This document shows, piece after piece, positions 1 to 8,930 of a stretch of 64,000 nucleotides of DNA. The DNA is taken from NCBI GenBank assembly GCA_910586615.1, contig CAJUJP010000004.1:16233-80232 (forward strand). The letters are read 5' to 3'. Under the pieces are notes generated by a model. That model worked only from the letters and a program-made list of their open reading frames with translations. It was not told the DNA's origin and ran no database searches. The position numbers and the translations under genes were made by a program. The stretch is from an uncultured Lachnospiraceae bacterium. Its GTDB lineage: Bacteria; Bacillota; Clostridia; Lachnospirales; Lachnospiraceae. Numbering within the stretch: position 1 is the stretch's first letter; each line of letters begins with the position of its first letter.

Positions 1-809
1 TAAATAATTTTGATCAGCAGGAAAATATAACCCTTCGATACCAGCGCGGACAGCATTGCCGCCGAGGATACCGTGGAATAACCGTAAGCGTCCGGCAGCC
101 AGGCGTGAAAAGGGAACAGGGCGCTTTTGATACACAGACCCACGGACATCAGCACGATGGACACGATCAGAGGGATTCCGTACTGCTCGTTTGCGGCCAG
201 AAGCGCAACAGATTCCTTTATGTTGCTCATCAGCAGGTGCCCTGTCAGATCATAGAGCATACACAGTCCCAGCAGGAGCATACCGGAGCCTAACAGGCTC
301 ATGATCATGTATCTGACTGCGGCTTCGATGGTTCGTCCGTTCTGCCGGATCATAATGAGTCCGCAGGCGGCGATGGTGTTGATCTCCACGAACACGTAAG
401 CCGTGAACATATCGTTGGTGTAGACCAGGGCCAACAGGGAACTGAGCAGCAGATCTGTCAGGACATAATACAGGTATGTTTTGTCCTCCTCCACTTCTTC
501 GAGCAGCTTGTGCCGTCCTCCGAAGAGGGAGAGCAGCATGATCACACAGAAAAACAGCGCCATCAGGGCTTCCAGTACACCAGCACGGATTTCGTTGCCC
601 CAGGGGGCGGGAAATTTACCCATTACGTAAACAAAGGGTTCTTTTATGGTGAGCGTATAAAGCAGTGTGTAGGCGCTTAAGACGGTGTTGACCGTGAGCA
701 GCGCGGCATTGATCCACATAGCGGTCTTATCCCGCAGTCCCGAACTGATGATGCCTGCAAACAGACAGAGCATGATGGAGATACAGGGAAAGTTCTGTAC
801 GTAATCCAT
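1..809 (-). CDS. mrpD: Mrp/Mnh antiporter subunit D, 3' end beyond the window
   Basis: The first 269 residues are read from ATG at 809 with no stop before the window edge, so the C-terminal part is missing. The translation is a polytopic membrane protein of the proton-conducting antiporter family (NuoL/M/N, MrpA/D). The stretch FTAYVFVEINTIAACGLIMI and the later SALFPFHAWLPDAY are hallmarks; the second carries the conserved HAWLPDAY signature, preceded by a Lys in CIKSALF. In Mrp complexes this subunit is part of the cation/proton path of a Na+(K+)/H+ exchanger in the cytoplasmic membrane. The start codon overlaps the mrpC stop by one base (TAATG), which implies translational coupling. What lies beyond the edge (another MrpD copy, or hydrogenase-like subunits) decides whether this is a plain Mrp antiporter or part of a larger Mbh-like complex. 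Confidence 0.85.
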   Translation of the reverse strand, partial: MDYVQNFPCISIMLCLFAGIISSGLRDKTAMWINAALLTVNTVLSAYTLLYTLTIKEPFVYVMGKFPAPWGNEIRAGVLEALMALFFCVIMLLSLFGGRHKLLEEVEEDKTYLYYVLTDLLLSSLLALVYTNDMFTAYVFVEINTIAACGLIMIRQNGRTIEAAVRYMIMSLLGSGMLLLGLCMLYDLTGHLLMSNIKESVALLAANEQYGIPLIVSIVLMSVGLCIKSALFPFHAWLPDAYGYSTVSSAAMLSALVSKGYIFLLIKII

Positions 810-1183
810 TACAGTCCCTCCCTCTTCAAACGTTGTGAGATTTCATCCAGATCCAGTGTGTGATAGCGCCTGTACAGCCTGATGGTAAGCGCCAGCATAA
901 GGGCGGAAACAGATACAGATACCACGATGCCTGTCAGTACCAGGCCGCTGGGAATGGGATTGATGTAGGCTTGCGTGCTTTGAACGCCGTCTATGATGAT
1001 AGGAGCCACGCGGCCGTTAATATATCCCTTTTCAGCGAGAAAAAGGTAGATTGCCGTATCCATGATGTTCAGGCCGATGATTTTCTTGATCAGATTAGAC
1101 TGCAGGAGCAGGTTGCCGAATCCGATGCCGAAGAGAATCATGGCAACTGCCTCACCGTAGTTTATGAATAAATTTGGTCCCAT
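809..1183 (-). CDS. mrpC: Mrp/Mnh antiporter subunit C (NuoK-like)
   Basis: A 124-residue, three-helix membrane protein of the MrpC/NuoK family. It is a small core subunit that packs next to the antiporter-like subunit D. The motif GLNIMDTAIYLFL followed by a loop and PIPSGLVLTGIVVSVSVSAL is typical of MrpC. I chose the ATG at 1183 because GGGAGGGG lies just upstream; an upstream TTG at 1225 has no ribosome binding site. It sits between mrpB and mrpD and its stop codon overlaps the mrpD start, as in most mrp operons. Confidence 0.88.
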   Translation of the reverse strand: MGPNLFINYGEAVAMILFGIGFGNLLLQSNLIKKIIGLNIMDTAIYLFLAEKGYINGRVAPIIIDGVQSTQAYINPIPSGLVLTGIVVSVSVSALMLALTIRLYRRYHTLDLDEISQRLKREGL

Positions 1184-1235
1184 TTTACCCCTCCCTGTCA
1201 GAACATGTTCAAGGCTCTGACTCAAATTGCCGGTT

Positions 1236-2198
1236 TTACAGTCCGCCCCTTCTGAATAATGCGTAAAAGGCGTACATCGTGCAGGCCACTTCCAGCCCCA
1301 CGCAGATGTTGATTGGCAGAATGATGCCGCTGCTTAAAATATGTCCCGGAATGCCTAATGGAATGTGGTTTTCAATTCCGTTGGCGCCGGTCATATAGAA
1401 ATAGGTGCCGATCAGCCCGTACATGCACAGGGCAGTGATCTTGGCAATTTTATAAACATGCTCGTCAAAGAAACGCTGGGTTTTTCTGAACCCGAAAGCG
1501 CTGACATAGAGGATCAGCCCCGCGCCTATGATAGCGCCGCCGGAGAAGCCTCCTCCGGGGGACAGATGCCCGTTTAAGATAATATAAATGCCGAAGATAA
1601 AAATAATCGGACAAAGGACGAAGGCGGTTCCCTGTAAAATAGCATCGTTTTTCGGTTCGAAACGCCGGTCGTTCATCACAGCCTGTTTTTTCAGGATGGC
1701 GTCGTCTACCATGAGCAGAATCATCACGCAGCAGGTAGCGATGAAAAGCACATTTGTTTCGCCGAAGGTGTCGAAGGCACGGTAGGTCAGGATCATGCCG
1801 GAGACGATGTTGAGTGCACCGGTTTCCTGAAGCCCATGCTCAATATAGCGTTCCGAAACCGTGTTGTTGACCGGATTATCGGGATTGCCGCCGGGCGGCA
1901 GGTAGGACACGGTCATTAAAAGAACCCCCACCAGGGCGATGCAGAACAGAACGGCCATGGTGACATAGATCTTATGAAAGATTCGTGCGGCCTTGTTTAA
2001 TTCCTTGTCATAAACCTTGTCCCGGCGCATCTGGGCTTCACGCATCCGCTCGATGATGGTCTCCTGAGGCAGTACAGTCTCTTTCTGCACCTGCATTTCC
2101 ACTTCACCCAAATAAGGATCTTTGCTGCCGGACAGCCACCGGAAAAAACGGAATGCATAGGTTTTCTCATATTCTTTCTGAGGTTTCAGCTTACTCAT
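1236..2198 (-). CDS. mrpB: Mrp subunit B with N-terminal MbhE-like part
   Basis: A 320-residue membrane protein built from three parts. Residues 1-75 are a charged cytoplasmic extension. About 75-185 resemble the MbhE-like subunit (GALNIVSGMILTYRAFDTFG, then helices). About 190-320 are an MnhB domain (LNGHLSPGGGFSGGAIIGAG is the hallmark). In Mrp antiporters of Bacillus the MbhE-like segment is the C-terminal part of MrpA; here it is fused in front of MrpB, as in the split-gene layout of clostridial and archaeal Mrp/Mbh systems. The start follows AAGGAG and lies one base after the previous stop. The basic N-terminal extension is unusual, and its role is unknown. Confidence 0.85.
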   Translation of the reverse strand: MSKLKPQKEYEKTYAFRFFRWLSGSKDPYLGEVEMQVQKETVLPQETIIERMREAQMRRDKVYDKELNKAARIFHKIYVTMAVLFCIALVGVLLMTVSYLPPGGNPDNPVNNTVSERYIEHGLQETGALNIVSGMILTYRAFDTFGETNVLFIATCCVMILLMVDDAILKKQAVMNDRRFEPKNDAILQGTAFVLCPIIFIFGIYIILNGHLSPGGGFSGGAIIGAGLILYVSAFGFRKTQRFFDEHVYKIAKITALCMYGLIGTYFYMTGANGIENHIPLGIPGHILSSGIILPINICVGLEVACTMYAFYALFRRGGL

Positions 2199-2199
2199 A

Positions 2200-2526
2200 T
2201 TACTTTGTCTCCTTGAGGGTCTGGTCTGTGGTCTGACTGCCCTGATTTTCAGCGGTCTGTGCGGTTTCTTTTACACTCAGGTCTTTTTCAATACGGATGG
2301 CCTGTATTTTTTTGAGCGTGGCAAAAAACAGGATACTTGTCACGCCTGCGCCCACGGCGGCCTCCGTGATGGCCAGATCGGGTGATTCCAGACAGACCCA
2401 GAGAATGGACATAATCAGGCTGTAGGACATATAGATCAGGATGGAATTCAGCAGTTTTTTGGAAAAACTCACTGAAATCGCACATATGATCAGAAATCCC
2501 ATCAGAATGTACTGGTAAAAAATCAT
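2200..2526 (-). CDS. Mrp/Mbh subunit with DUF4040 (MbhD-like)
   Basis: A 108-residue protein with three hydrophobic segments. The motif ESPDLAITEAAVGAGVTSIL is diagnostic of the MbhD/DUF4040 segment, which in Bacillus-type Mrp is embedded in the C-terminal part of MrpA. Here it is a separate gene between mrpG and mrpB, consistent with the split-MrpA operon type. The start ATG overlaps the mrpG stop (ATGA). The C-terminal tail after residue 80 is hydrophilic and rich in Gln, Thr and Lys. Confidence 0.85.
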   Translation of the reverse strand: MIFYQYILMGFLIICAISVSFSKKLLNSILIYMSYSLIMSILWVCLESPDLAITEAAVGAGVTSILFFATLKKIQAIRIEKDLSVKETAQTAENQGSQTTDQTLKETK

Positions 2527-2927
2527 GATTTTGTGCCTCCCGATTCATTTTCTTCCTGCCCGGACATCTCTGACGACAATTCCTCTTCCAGCGCCTTAAG
2601 ATCCGTATAGACCTTGCAGTGCCCGGTGAGGTTTTCGTTGGTTGCCACTTCCAGTCTGGCCAGCACATGGGAGGAGACTGGGGAAGCAAACCAGAGAAAA
2701 ATTACGATCAAAAGCAGCTTCAAAGAAGTAAAGTTTAATCCTGAAAAAATGATAAGCCCCACCATGCATGAGGCGATACCGAGTGTATCCCCCATGGCCG
2801 TGGCGTGCATACGGTTCAGCACATAATCATAGTGGAATACGCCGAAGATCTCCGTAAAAAATATGACAAGGCCGCTCACAAGAAACGCGCAGCCGGCAAT
2901 CAGTCTGATCCACTCAAAAGCTCCCAT
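2523..2927 (-). CDS. mrpG: Mrp/Mnh antiporter subunit G
   Basis: A 134-residue MnhG/PhaG-family protein with three membrane helices, followed by an acidic C-terminal tail. The motif RMHATAMGDTLG is the family signature. I placed the start at ATG 2927, which has GGGAGGA seven bases upstream; this makes it overlap the end of mrpF by 14 bases and suggests coupled translation. Like the other small subunits it is needed for assembly and activity of Mrp complexes; its exact function in them is not settled. Confidence 0.87.
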   Translation of the reverse strand: MGAFEWIRLIAGCAFLVSGLVIFFTEIFGVFHYDYVLNRMHATAMGDTLGIASCMVGLIIFSGLNFTSLKLLLIVIFLWFASPVSSHVLARLEVATNENLTGHCKVYTDLKALEEELSSEMSGQEENESGGTKS

Positions 2928-3273
2928 CGGACATTCCTCCCTCGTTTTCCGTATTCTCACCTGTGCCTTTTTCCGCCTGTTCTGCCTTCCGGCGGGTTTC
3001 TTCGTAAATACCGATATATACTTTGGCCAGAACCACCACTGCCAGAAAGCTGATCATGGCGTAGACAAGGCAGACATCCACCAGATAGCCTTCGTCAAGC
3101 ATCAACGCCAGCACGGCGATCATGACCATGACCATAGTGCCCATCATATTCACCGACACAAGGCGGTCCGCGATGCGCGGCCCTTTGATGGCACGGATCA
3201 GGCATGGAAACAGCATAAGAGCCAGTATAATCAGTATAGTGATATAAATGTAATGGTATAGCAATACATCCAC
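2914..3273 (-). CDS. mrpF: Mrp/Mnh antiporter subunit F
   Basis: A 119-residue protein with three predicted helices and a hydrophilic C-terminal tail. The segment IKGPRIADRLVSVNMMGTM is the MrpF hallmark (conserved GP..DR..). It is the second gene of the operon, 35 bases after mrpE, with a ribosome binding site (AAAGGCGGTGG) before ATG 3273. Its 3' end overlaps mrpG in another frame. Confidence 0.88.
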   Translation of the reverse strand: MDVLLYHYIYITILIILALMLFPCLIRAIKGPRIADRLVSVNMMGTMVMVMIAVLALMLDEGYLVDVCLVYAMISFLAVVVLAKVYIGIYEETRRKAEQAEKGTGENTENEGGMSDGSF

Positions 3274-3308
3274 CGCCTTTCGGAAAAAAGCTGTAATAAA
3301 TTAACCTT

Positions 3309-3779
3309 TTATGAAATATTCTCTATCCGTTCCAGAAGCTTGATAAATATGGAAGAATCAATACCCTGGGCCAGCTCCTTGTCCAGACAGTGAACCACAT
3401 ATTCGTCGTCTTTCAGGCTGACGGTAATGGTGCCCGGCGTCAGTGTGATGGAATTGGCCAGTAAAACACGCGCAAATGTGGTTTTCAGCGTTGTCCTGAA
3501 ATGAACCACTGCCGGTTCAAAGGAATATTTTTCCGAGTAGATCATCCTGAAAACTGTGCCGTTGGCTTTGAGGATTTCTACCACAAGAGTGAATGCATAA
3601 TGAAGCAGCAGAAAAAATCTTTTGCACAACAGGATATCGTCTGCAGGCCGGTAATCGAGAAATCTGCAGATAAATAAATAGAGTGCACCCGCGATCACCA
3701 GACCGAAGGCGGCAATCTCCAAAGTGAACTGTCCGTTAAAGATGATCCATATGAGAAAAAATATAATATACATGACCAA
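3309..3779 (-). CDS. mrpE: Mrp/Mnh antiporter subunit E, first gene of operon
   Basis: A 156-residue MnhE-family protein with two to three N-terminal helices and a soluble C-terminal half. The motif LANSITLTPGTITVSL is the family hallmark. It opens the operon E-F-G-DUF4040-B-C-D; the start at 3779 follows GGAGGAA. A strong sigma-A-type promoter and a stem-loop leader precede it. The order with E first and no full-length MrpA is that of the split-gene Mrp modules found in many anaerobic Clostridia, where such modules either stand alone or join hydrogenase or oxidoreductase subunits. Confidence 0.88.
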   Translation of the reverse strand: MVMYIIFFLIWIIFNGQFTLEIAAFGLVIAGALYLFICRFLDYRPADDILLCKRFFLLLHYAFTLVVEILKANGTVFRMIYSEKYSFEPAVVHFRTTLKTTFARVLLANSITLTPGTITVSLKDDEYVVHCLDKELAQGIDSSIFIKLLERIENIS

Positions 3780-3817
3780 TTCCTCCGAAAAGGCAGTAAT
3801 TTACACTTGAATTCAGT

Positions 3818-3868
3818 GTTTCCTGAAAAGTTTCTTCTTATTTTTAATAAAGAAAATTTCAGGGAAAC
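3818..3868 (-). promoter_or_regulatory. Stem-loop in mrp operon leader
   Basis: Inverted arms at 3818-3828 and 3857-3868 pair over 11 bases with one bulged base, and a second TTCTT/AAGAA pairing lies inside. The structure starts about 10 bases after the predicted transcription start. It has no T-run on the transcribed strand, so it does not look like a terminator. It could protect the mRNA 5' end or bind a regulator. Confidence 0.5.
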
Positions 3869-3883
3869 TCGTTAACCGTTGCA

Positions 3884-3911
3884 ATTATATACCCTCGGTT
3901 GAAAATGTCAA
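3884..3911 (-). promoter_or_regulatory. Predicted sigma-A promoter of the mrp operon
   Basis: On the minus strand, TTGACA (3911-3906) is followed by a 16-base spacer and TATAAT (3889-3884). Both hexamers are perfect. The start of transcription is expected near 3877, giving a leader of about 100 bases before mrpE. Confidence 0.75.
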
Positions 3912-4211
3912 GTATCCGGAGTGATAAGAAAATGTAAAAAAGTAAGCTTGAAAAGAATCCGGCTTTCAGTGGTTTTTGCTTAAAAGCGTCAGTGCAGACA
4001 GAGAGATTGTCAGAAAAGGGTAGGAAAAATAATGATAAAGAGTTATAATAGATCCATTCACTGAAGGGAGAAGATCCGGTAAAATTACAAAAATTTTGAC
4101 TGTGGCTTCCAGGGCGGAATGAAAAATTTTTGACAGATACATCGGGATGATGCCGGAGTCGGGGATGTTCTCAGGCAGCATCAGAACATGAAGGAAAGGC
4201 AGGATACAGGA

Positions 4212-5123
4212 ATGAAATATCTGGTGATCGGCGCAGGCGGAACGGGCGGAAGTATAGGAGCCTATATGACGGAGGCAGGTAAAGACGTGACCCTGATTGC
4301 GCGCGGAGAGCACTTGCGGAAAATGCAGGAGCGAGGGCTTAAGATGGAGACGACGAAGAAGGGAACATATAACGTAAATCCCATTAAGGCGACGGATATG
4401 GAGCATTATGAGGACCAGCCGGATGTTATCTTTGTCTGTGTAAAGGGGTATTCACTGGATGAGACGATTCCGTTTATCCGGCGTGTGGCGAAGAAAACGG
4501 CAATCGTGATCCCGGTTCTGAACATTTACGGCACCGGCGGCAGGATGCAGGAACAGCTTCCCGGACTGCTTGTGACCGACGGATGTATCTATATTGCAGG
4601 AGAGATCAGGGAGCCGGGAACGATTCTGATGCGGGGGGATATTTTCCGTATCGTATACGGGGTGCGGGATCCGCAGGAGCTTAGACCGGAGTTGTTTGAG
4701 GTGGCGAAAGACTTGAAGGACAGCGGCATTGAAGGAGTGCTTTCCGATAACATCAGACGGGATGCTCTGCAGAAGTTTGCTTTTGTGTCACCTATGGCAG
4801 CGTGCGGGCTTTATTATCACGTGTCTGCCGGGGATGTGCAGAAAACGGGGGATCCACGGGATACCTTCGTGAAACTGATGAGAGAGATTGACGCGCTGGC
4901 AGTGGCTATGGATGTGCCCTTTCTGGTTGATATCGTGACTACCAACCTGCAGATTCTGGATACGCTGAACCCTGAGGCAACCACTTCCATGCAGAGGGAT
5001 GTATATGCAGGCAAGGCATCTGAGATAGACGGGCTGATTTATGAAGTGGTGCGAATGGGAGAGCGGTATGGAGTTCCTGTGCCGACTTACAGGATGGTGG
5101 CGGAAATGGCAGGATTTAGATAA
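4212..5123 (+). CDS. Ketopantoate reductase-family protein (PanE/ApbA)
   Basis: A 303-residue two-domain NAD(P)-dependent reductase. The Rossmann fold begins at the N-terminus with GAGGTGGSIGAYM (the G-x-G-x-x-G loop, about residues 7-12), and the C-terminal helical domain carries the conserved Lys in RRDALQKFAFVSP plus the AGKASEIDGL region typical of the ApbA_C domain. The canonical enzyme reduces 2-dehydropantoate to pantoate in coenzyme A synthesis, but many paralogues have other 2-oxoacid substrates, so the name is only at family level. I favour ATG 4212, at the Rossmann strand, over ATG 4188, which adds eight residues; both have weak ribosome binding sites. It ends 25 bases before the ABC permease gene and may share its transcript, but no functional link is evident. 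Confidence 0.8.
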   Translation: MKYLVIGAGGTGGSIGAYMTEAGKDVTLIARGEHLRKMQERGLKMETTKKGTYNVNPIKATDMEHYEDQPDVIFVCVKGYSLDETIPFIRRVAKKTAIVIPVLNIYGTGGRMQEQLPGLLVTDGCIYIAGEIREPGTILMRGDIFRIVYGVRDPQELRPELFEVAKDLKDSGIEGVLSDNIRRDALQKFAFVSPMAACGLYYHVSAGDVQKTGDPRDTFVKLMREIDALAVAMDVPFLVDIVTTNLQILDTLNPEATTSMQRDVYAGKASEIDGLIYEVVRMGERYGVPVPTYRMVAEMAGFR

Positions 5124-5148
5124 AGCTTGACTTTTGGAGGGTGGCTTT

Positions 5149-8079
5149 ATGAACATATCAGCGAAATACTGGCTGCATCATAAAAAACGGGCGATGGTAC
5201 TTCTGGGGACGATCATGGTAAGCACGATGTCGATGACGATCGGTGTGTTTCTCGCGCGCTCAGCCAGTCAGGGAAATATTGCAAAGATATTAAATGCCTG
5301 CGGCAATTATGATCTTGTCAGTCTTCCGATTGAAGAAGAACAGCTGGAGGTACTCGCACAGCATGAGCAGGTCGCGGAATATGGTATCATCCTGAATGGC
5401 GGCCTGTGTCAGACACAATACAGCAAGGCGGTTCCTTTTGGGGCCTTCGACAACGGACAGGCACAGGAGATGTTTCACTATGTTCCGGAGAAGGGCGGCA
5501 GATATCCTGCTGCATCCGGTGAGGTTTGCGGCTACCGGGAGAGCTTTCATGCGCTCAGCGTTGCCCCGGTTTTAGGCAATCATTTTACGTTAAAGCTGTA
5601 TGATGTGCAAGGGAATTATGCCGGCGAGCGGGAATTTACGATTGTTGGTATATTAAATGAAGCGGATAGTGATTTTGGTAAAATTCGTTCTCTGGCGGGC
5701 TCCTCTGTCACAGCGGGTGCCAGACACGATTTTTCAGAGGGCGATACGAATCTGCCGGAAATTTTCTTCTGTTCAGAGGACTTGCCGGATGTCCGGACTA
5801 TGACCGCTATGATCTGCTGTACGCCTGATGCCATACCAAGTCTTAAAAAGGAATGTGTAGCAATCGAACTGGAGAAACAGGGGATAAAAACATGGTATCA
5901 GATACCAAACAGACTGGGAAGTTTGAAAAGTATAGCAGGTGTGGTTGCCTGGACGCAAAACGAACTGTATGCCAGAGCGGAATTATCCTATAATGATTTC
6001 TATTCTTCCATTCTGATTCCCGTTTTCCTGGGAATTGTCCTGCTGGTGTCCTTTATCTCCGTATATGCGGTCATGGCAGATGCCATGAAGGAACGGCGTC
6101 GGCAGTTCGGATTGTACAGGAGCATGGGAATGTCCATAAGAGAGGTACGGCGAAGACTTCTGGGCGAAGCATTTTTCTTTGATGTTGTTGGCGTGGCAGC
6201 GGGATATGTGTCGGGTATTATTTTCTATCTGGTTTATCTGTATATTTGTAATACGGTCAGCGATGCGTATGTGTACAGCGCTTTTGGTGCCCACCCGATT
6301 GCACAGGCAATCAGCTTAAGTCCTTATGTCTGGCCCTGGTTACTTGGTTTTCTTTTTTCTTCTGTGGCGCTGGCTGCTCCGGTATTTTTCTCTGTGCGGT
6401 TATCTCCGAATGAAATGTTGTCTCCTGAAAAAGCAGAAATGCCATCCGCTCGCCGTGACAAATACTCATCCTACGGCAGAATCCTTTGCAAAGTTACAGG
6501 AAGGAAACTGAGCGGTAACAGGCCGGTGGCTTTTTTGATCTTTATTACCGGCTGGACATTTGTTTTTGGAGCAGCGTTCATGCTGGGAAAAGCTGACAGT
6601 GACAACGTCCAGCTGTATGAGCAGCTTGCTGTATCGGAAGGTACAGGCGCCGATTATGTGGCAAGAAAGGATATCTATGATACCATGTGGGGAAACGTAT
6701 TGTTTAACCGCCACAACGAAGGAATCTCGGCAGAGAACATGGACGTGCTTGCCGCCAGTGAGGATGTTGCGGCAATCAAGGGAGTGATCAAACTTCCCGG
6801 GCTGAAAGTATTCTGCGACGGCAGCAATCTTTCCGAAAAGCAAAAGGACGCCCTTTCACCCCTCAATATAGAAAATAACCAGCAAAATGAATTTCTGCAG
6901 GAACTCTACGACAAATCAAAGGAGGCTCAGGGATATGCTGTGGACGACCTTCTTTACAGGGTTCCCGGCACTGCGGCAGACAGGGATTTCCTGCAAAGCC
7001 TTGCTCCATACGTAAGCGCGGGTGAGTTGGACATGGAAGGGCTGGCGGATGGCAGTAAAATAGTGATTGTGGAGTATCCGGAGGCAGAACTGTCCAATCC
7101 CTTTCTGGTGGGCGACTTTGTTTCGCTTACCGATGTGGTCATACAGGATCCTTACGTGGAAGCATGGGATTTTTCACAGAATACGATGCCTGAAGGATAC
7201 GGTCCTGCGTTTTATTATGACTATACAGATAAAACCGTGACCGATGCAGAAGGATATTCTTTTGGTACTAAGGTGGTATCTAAAGCGCAGGTATGCGCTG
7301 TTCTGTATATTGATAATGAAAATTTGAAGAACATGCTTGACGCCGAGAGCTATGTATTTAGTGATACACGTTCGGGATATATTTCGCCGGGGTATGGAAT
7401 TATGTGCTGTACTGATGCGCTTCCTGTGTGGGGTCTGCCGGATCAGCGCTACACGGATGTTTATGTGAATCTTACGCCGGATGCAGACGTGGACCGCTTT
7501 GAATTTCTGTGGTATAGAATCATGGGGACAAGCGGTAAGATAGACAGCGTTTCAAAAATGGATGTGAAAAGAAGGATAGCAAGAACCGACCGCTCCAACC
7601 TGATTCTCTTTGCGTCCATGATCCTTCTTGTCATTTTTACGGGGTGCTTCGGCATGATAAACGCCTATCATTTTGCGGTCAACAGGAATATGCGGAACCT
7701 GCAGATTCTGCGTGCTGTCGGGATCAATAAAAAGGCATTGGTGGTCAGCCATATCCGCGAACTGTTTCTATGCCCGCTGTGGGCGGTGGCGACCTCTCTG
7801 CTGCCGGTTACTGTTTTTGACCTGGTCAGGCGCTATGCGTGGTATTATGCGTTTGAACTGGGTCACCATACCAGCAGTTTGGCAGACAATGGAACTCTTA
7901 TCTTAAACTGGGCGCTGCGTTTTCCTCTTTTTATTGAAATATGGAAGCAGCCGCTTCCCTTCATTATGGCGGCGGCATTCTTGTGTCTGGTATTGCTTAA
8001 TATTGCCGTTGCAGTGGCGCCGCTCAGGCAGATACAGAAAGCGAACATTGTGGACGGCATCCGGACGGATGATTTTTAG
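5149..8079 (+). CDS. FtsX-type ABC transporter permease, large
   Basis: A 976-residue permease with two FtsX-like halves. A first membrane helix lies at about 13-35, and an extracellular domain runs to about 280. A three-helix FtsX block containing EVRRRLLGEAFFFDVVGVAA sits at about 285-425, and a fifth helix at about 460. A second large extracellular domain and a final three-helix block (NMRNLQILRAVGINKKALVV) end the protein. This topology is that of BceB/LolCE-like permeases that work by mechanotransmission rather than classical transport, and exports or removal of membrane-active compounds are common roles; the substrate here is unknown. ATG 5149 follows GGAGGG by eight bases. The ATPase gene follows after 45 bases. 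Confidence 0.85.
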   Translation: MNISAKYWLHHKKRAMVLLGTIMVSTMSMTIGVFLARSASQGNIAKILNACGNYDLVSLPIEEEQLEVLAQHEQVAEYGIILNGGLCQTQYSKAVPFGAFDNGQAQEMFHYVPEKGGRYPAASGEVCGYRESFHALSVAPVLGNHFTLKLYDVQGNYAGEREFTIVGILNEADSDFGKIRSLAGSSVTAGARHDFSEGDTNLPEIFFCSEDLPDVRTMTAMICCTPDAIPSLKKECVAIELEKQGIKTWYQIPNRLGSLKSIAGVVAWTQNELYARAELSYNDFYSSILIPVFLGIVLLVSFISVYAVMADAMKERRRQFGLYRSMGMSIREVRRRLLGEAFFFDVVGVAAGYVSGIIFYLVYLYICNTVSDAYVYSAFGAHPIAQAISLSPYVWPWLLGFLFSSVALAAPVFFSVRLSPNEMLSPEKAEMPSARRDKYSSYGRILCKVTGRKLSGNRPVAFLIFITGWTFVFGAAFMLGKADSDNVQLYEQLAVSEGTGADYVARKDIYDTMWGNVLFNRHNEGISAENMDVLAASEDVAAIKGVIKLPGLKVFCDGSNLSEKQKDALSPLNIENNQQNEFLQELYDKSKEAQGYAVDDLLYRVPGTAADRDFLQSLAPYVSAGELDMEGLADGSKIVIVEYPEAELSNPFLVGDFVSLTDVVIQDPYVEAWDFSQNTMPEGYGPAFYYDYTDKTVTDAEGYSFGTKVVSKAQVCAVLYIDNENLKNMLDAESYVFSDTRSGYISPGYGIMCCTDALPVWGLPDQRYTDVYVNLTPDADVDRFEFLWYRIMGTSGKIDSVSKMDVKRRIARTDRSNLILFASMILLVIFTGCFGMINAYHFAVNRNMRNLQILRAVGINKKALVVSHIRELFLCPLWAVATSLLPVTVFDLVRRYAWYYAFELGHHTSSLADNGTLILNWALRFPLFIEIWKQPLPFIMAAAFLCLVLLNIAVAVAPLRQIQKANIVDGIRTDDF

Positions 8080-8124
8080 TACATCGCAGCAAATGTATAA
8101 ACTCAGGAAAGGAAAGTACAGCAT

Positions 8125-8805
8125 ATGACATTATTAAGCACAGAGAATCTATCTAAGAAATACGGCGAGAATGAAGCCGCGGTTACGGCGCTGGATCAGG
8201 TGTCCTTTTCTGTGGAGAAGGGGGAATTTGTGTCTGTCATGGGGGCATCCGGCAGTGGAAAATCCACGCTGCTCAATCTGCTGGGCGGATTGGATTATCC
8301 CACCGAAGGAAAGGTTCTGTATCACGGCAATAATCTTTTTGACATGAATGATGAGGAGCTTTCACGTTTCCGTCTAAAGACCATTGGTTTCATTTTTCAG
8401 TCGTACAACCTGATTCCGGAGCTTACCGTGCGTGAAAATATTATCCTTCCCGCAGAAATTGCCAGGGAAAAGCCTGAGGAAGAAAGAGTGGCGCAGATCG
8501 TAGAGGCTCTTGGTCTGTCGGACCGTCTCGCCCATCTTCCCGGACAGATCAGCGGCGGACAGCAGCAGCGGGCAGCGATTGCAAGAGCATTAATCAATCA
8601 GCCGGAAATACTCCTGTGTGATGAACCGACAGGGAATCTGGATCAGAAATCGGGCGAAAATGTGCTGCAGCTACTGAAAATGCTGAACCGTGATTATGGA
8701 ATGACGATTCTTATGATTACACATGATGCGAGGATCGCCGAACAGACAGCAAGAACAATTTGTCTCAGCGACGGAAAAATCGTGAATGAAATACAACAGG
8801 AATAA
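8125..8805 (+). CDS. ABC transporter ATPase, LolD/MacB/BceA type
   Basis: A 226-residue nucleotide-binding subunit. The Walker A motif is GASGSGKST, the Q-loop is in FIFQSYNLIPELTV, the signature is ISGGQQQR, the Walker B is LLCDEPTGNLD, and the switch His is in MITHD. The NLDQKSGENV stretch after Walker B is typical of the MacB/LolD/FtsE group that pairs with FtsX-type permeases, here the gene immediately upstream. The ribosome binding site is AGGAAAGGA before ATG 8125. There is no obvious terminator after it. Confidence 0.9.
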   Translation: MTLLSTENLSKKYGENEAAVTALDQVSFSVEKGEFVSVMGASGSGKSTLLNLLGGLDYPTEGKVLYHGNNLFDMNDEELSRFRLKTIGFIFQSYNLIPELTVRENIILPAEIAREKPEEERVAQIVEALGLSDRLAHLPGQISGGQQQRAAIARALINQPEILLCDEPTGNLDQKSGENVLQLLKMLNRDYGMTILMITHDARIAEQTARTICLSDGKIVNEIQQE

Positions 8806-8930
8806 TGGTGGCACTTATATAAAACAGATCAAGTAAGTACGCCTATGATTTGTGCAGGAGCGTCACAAATAATTGGGATATCCGTCATTGCCGGAAAATC
8901 CAGTATATAACGCTTCAGAATGGAGAAAAA

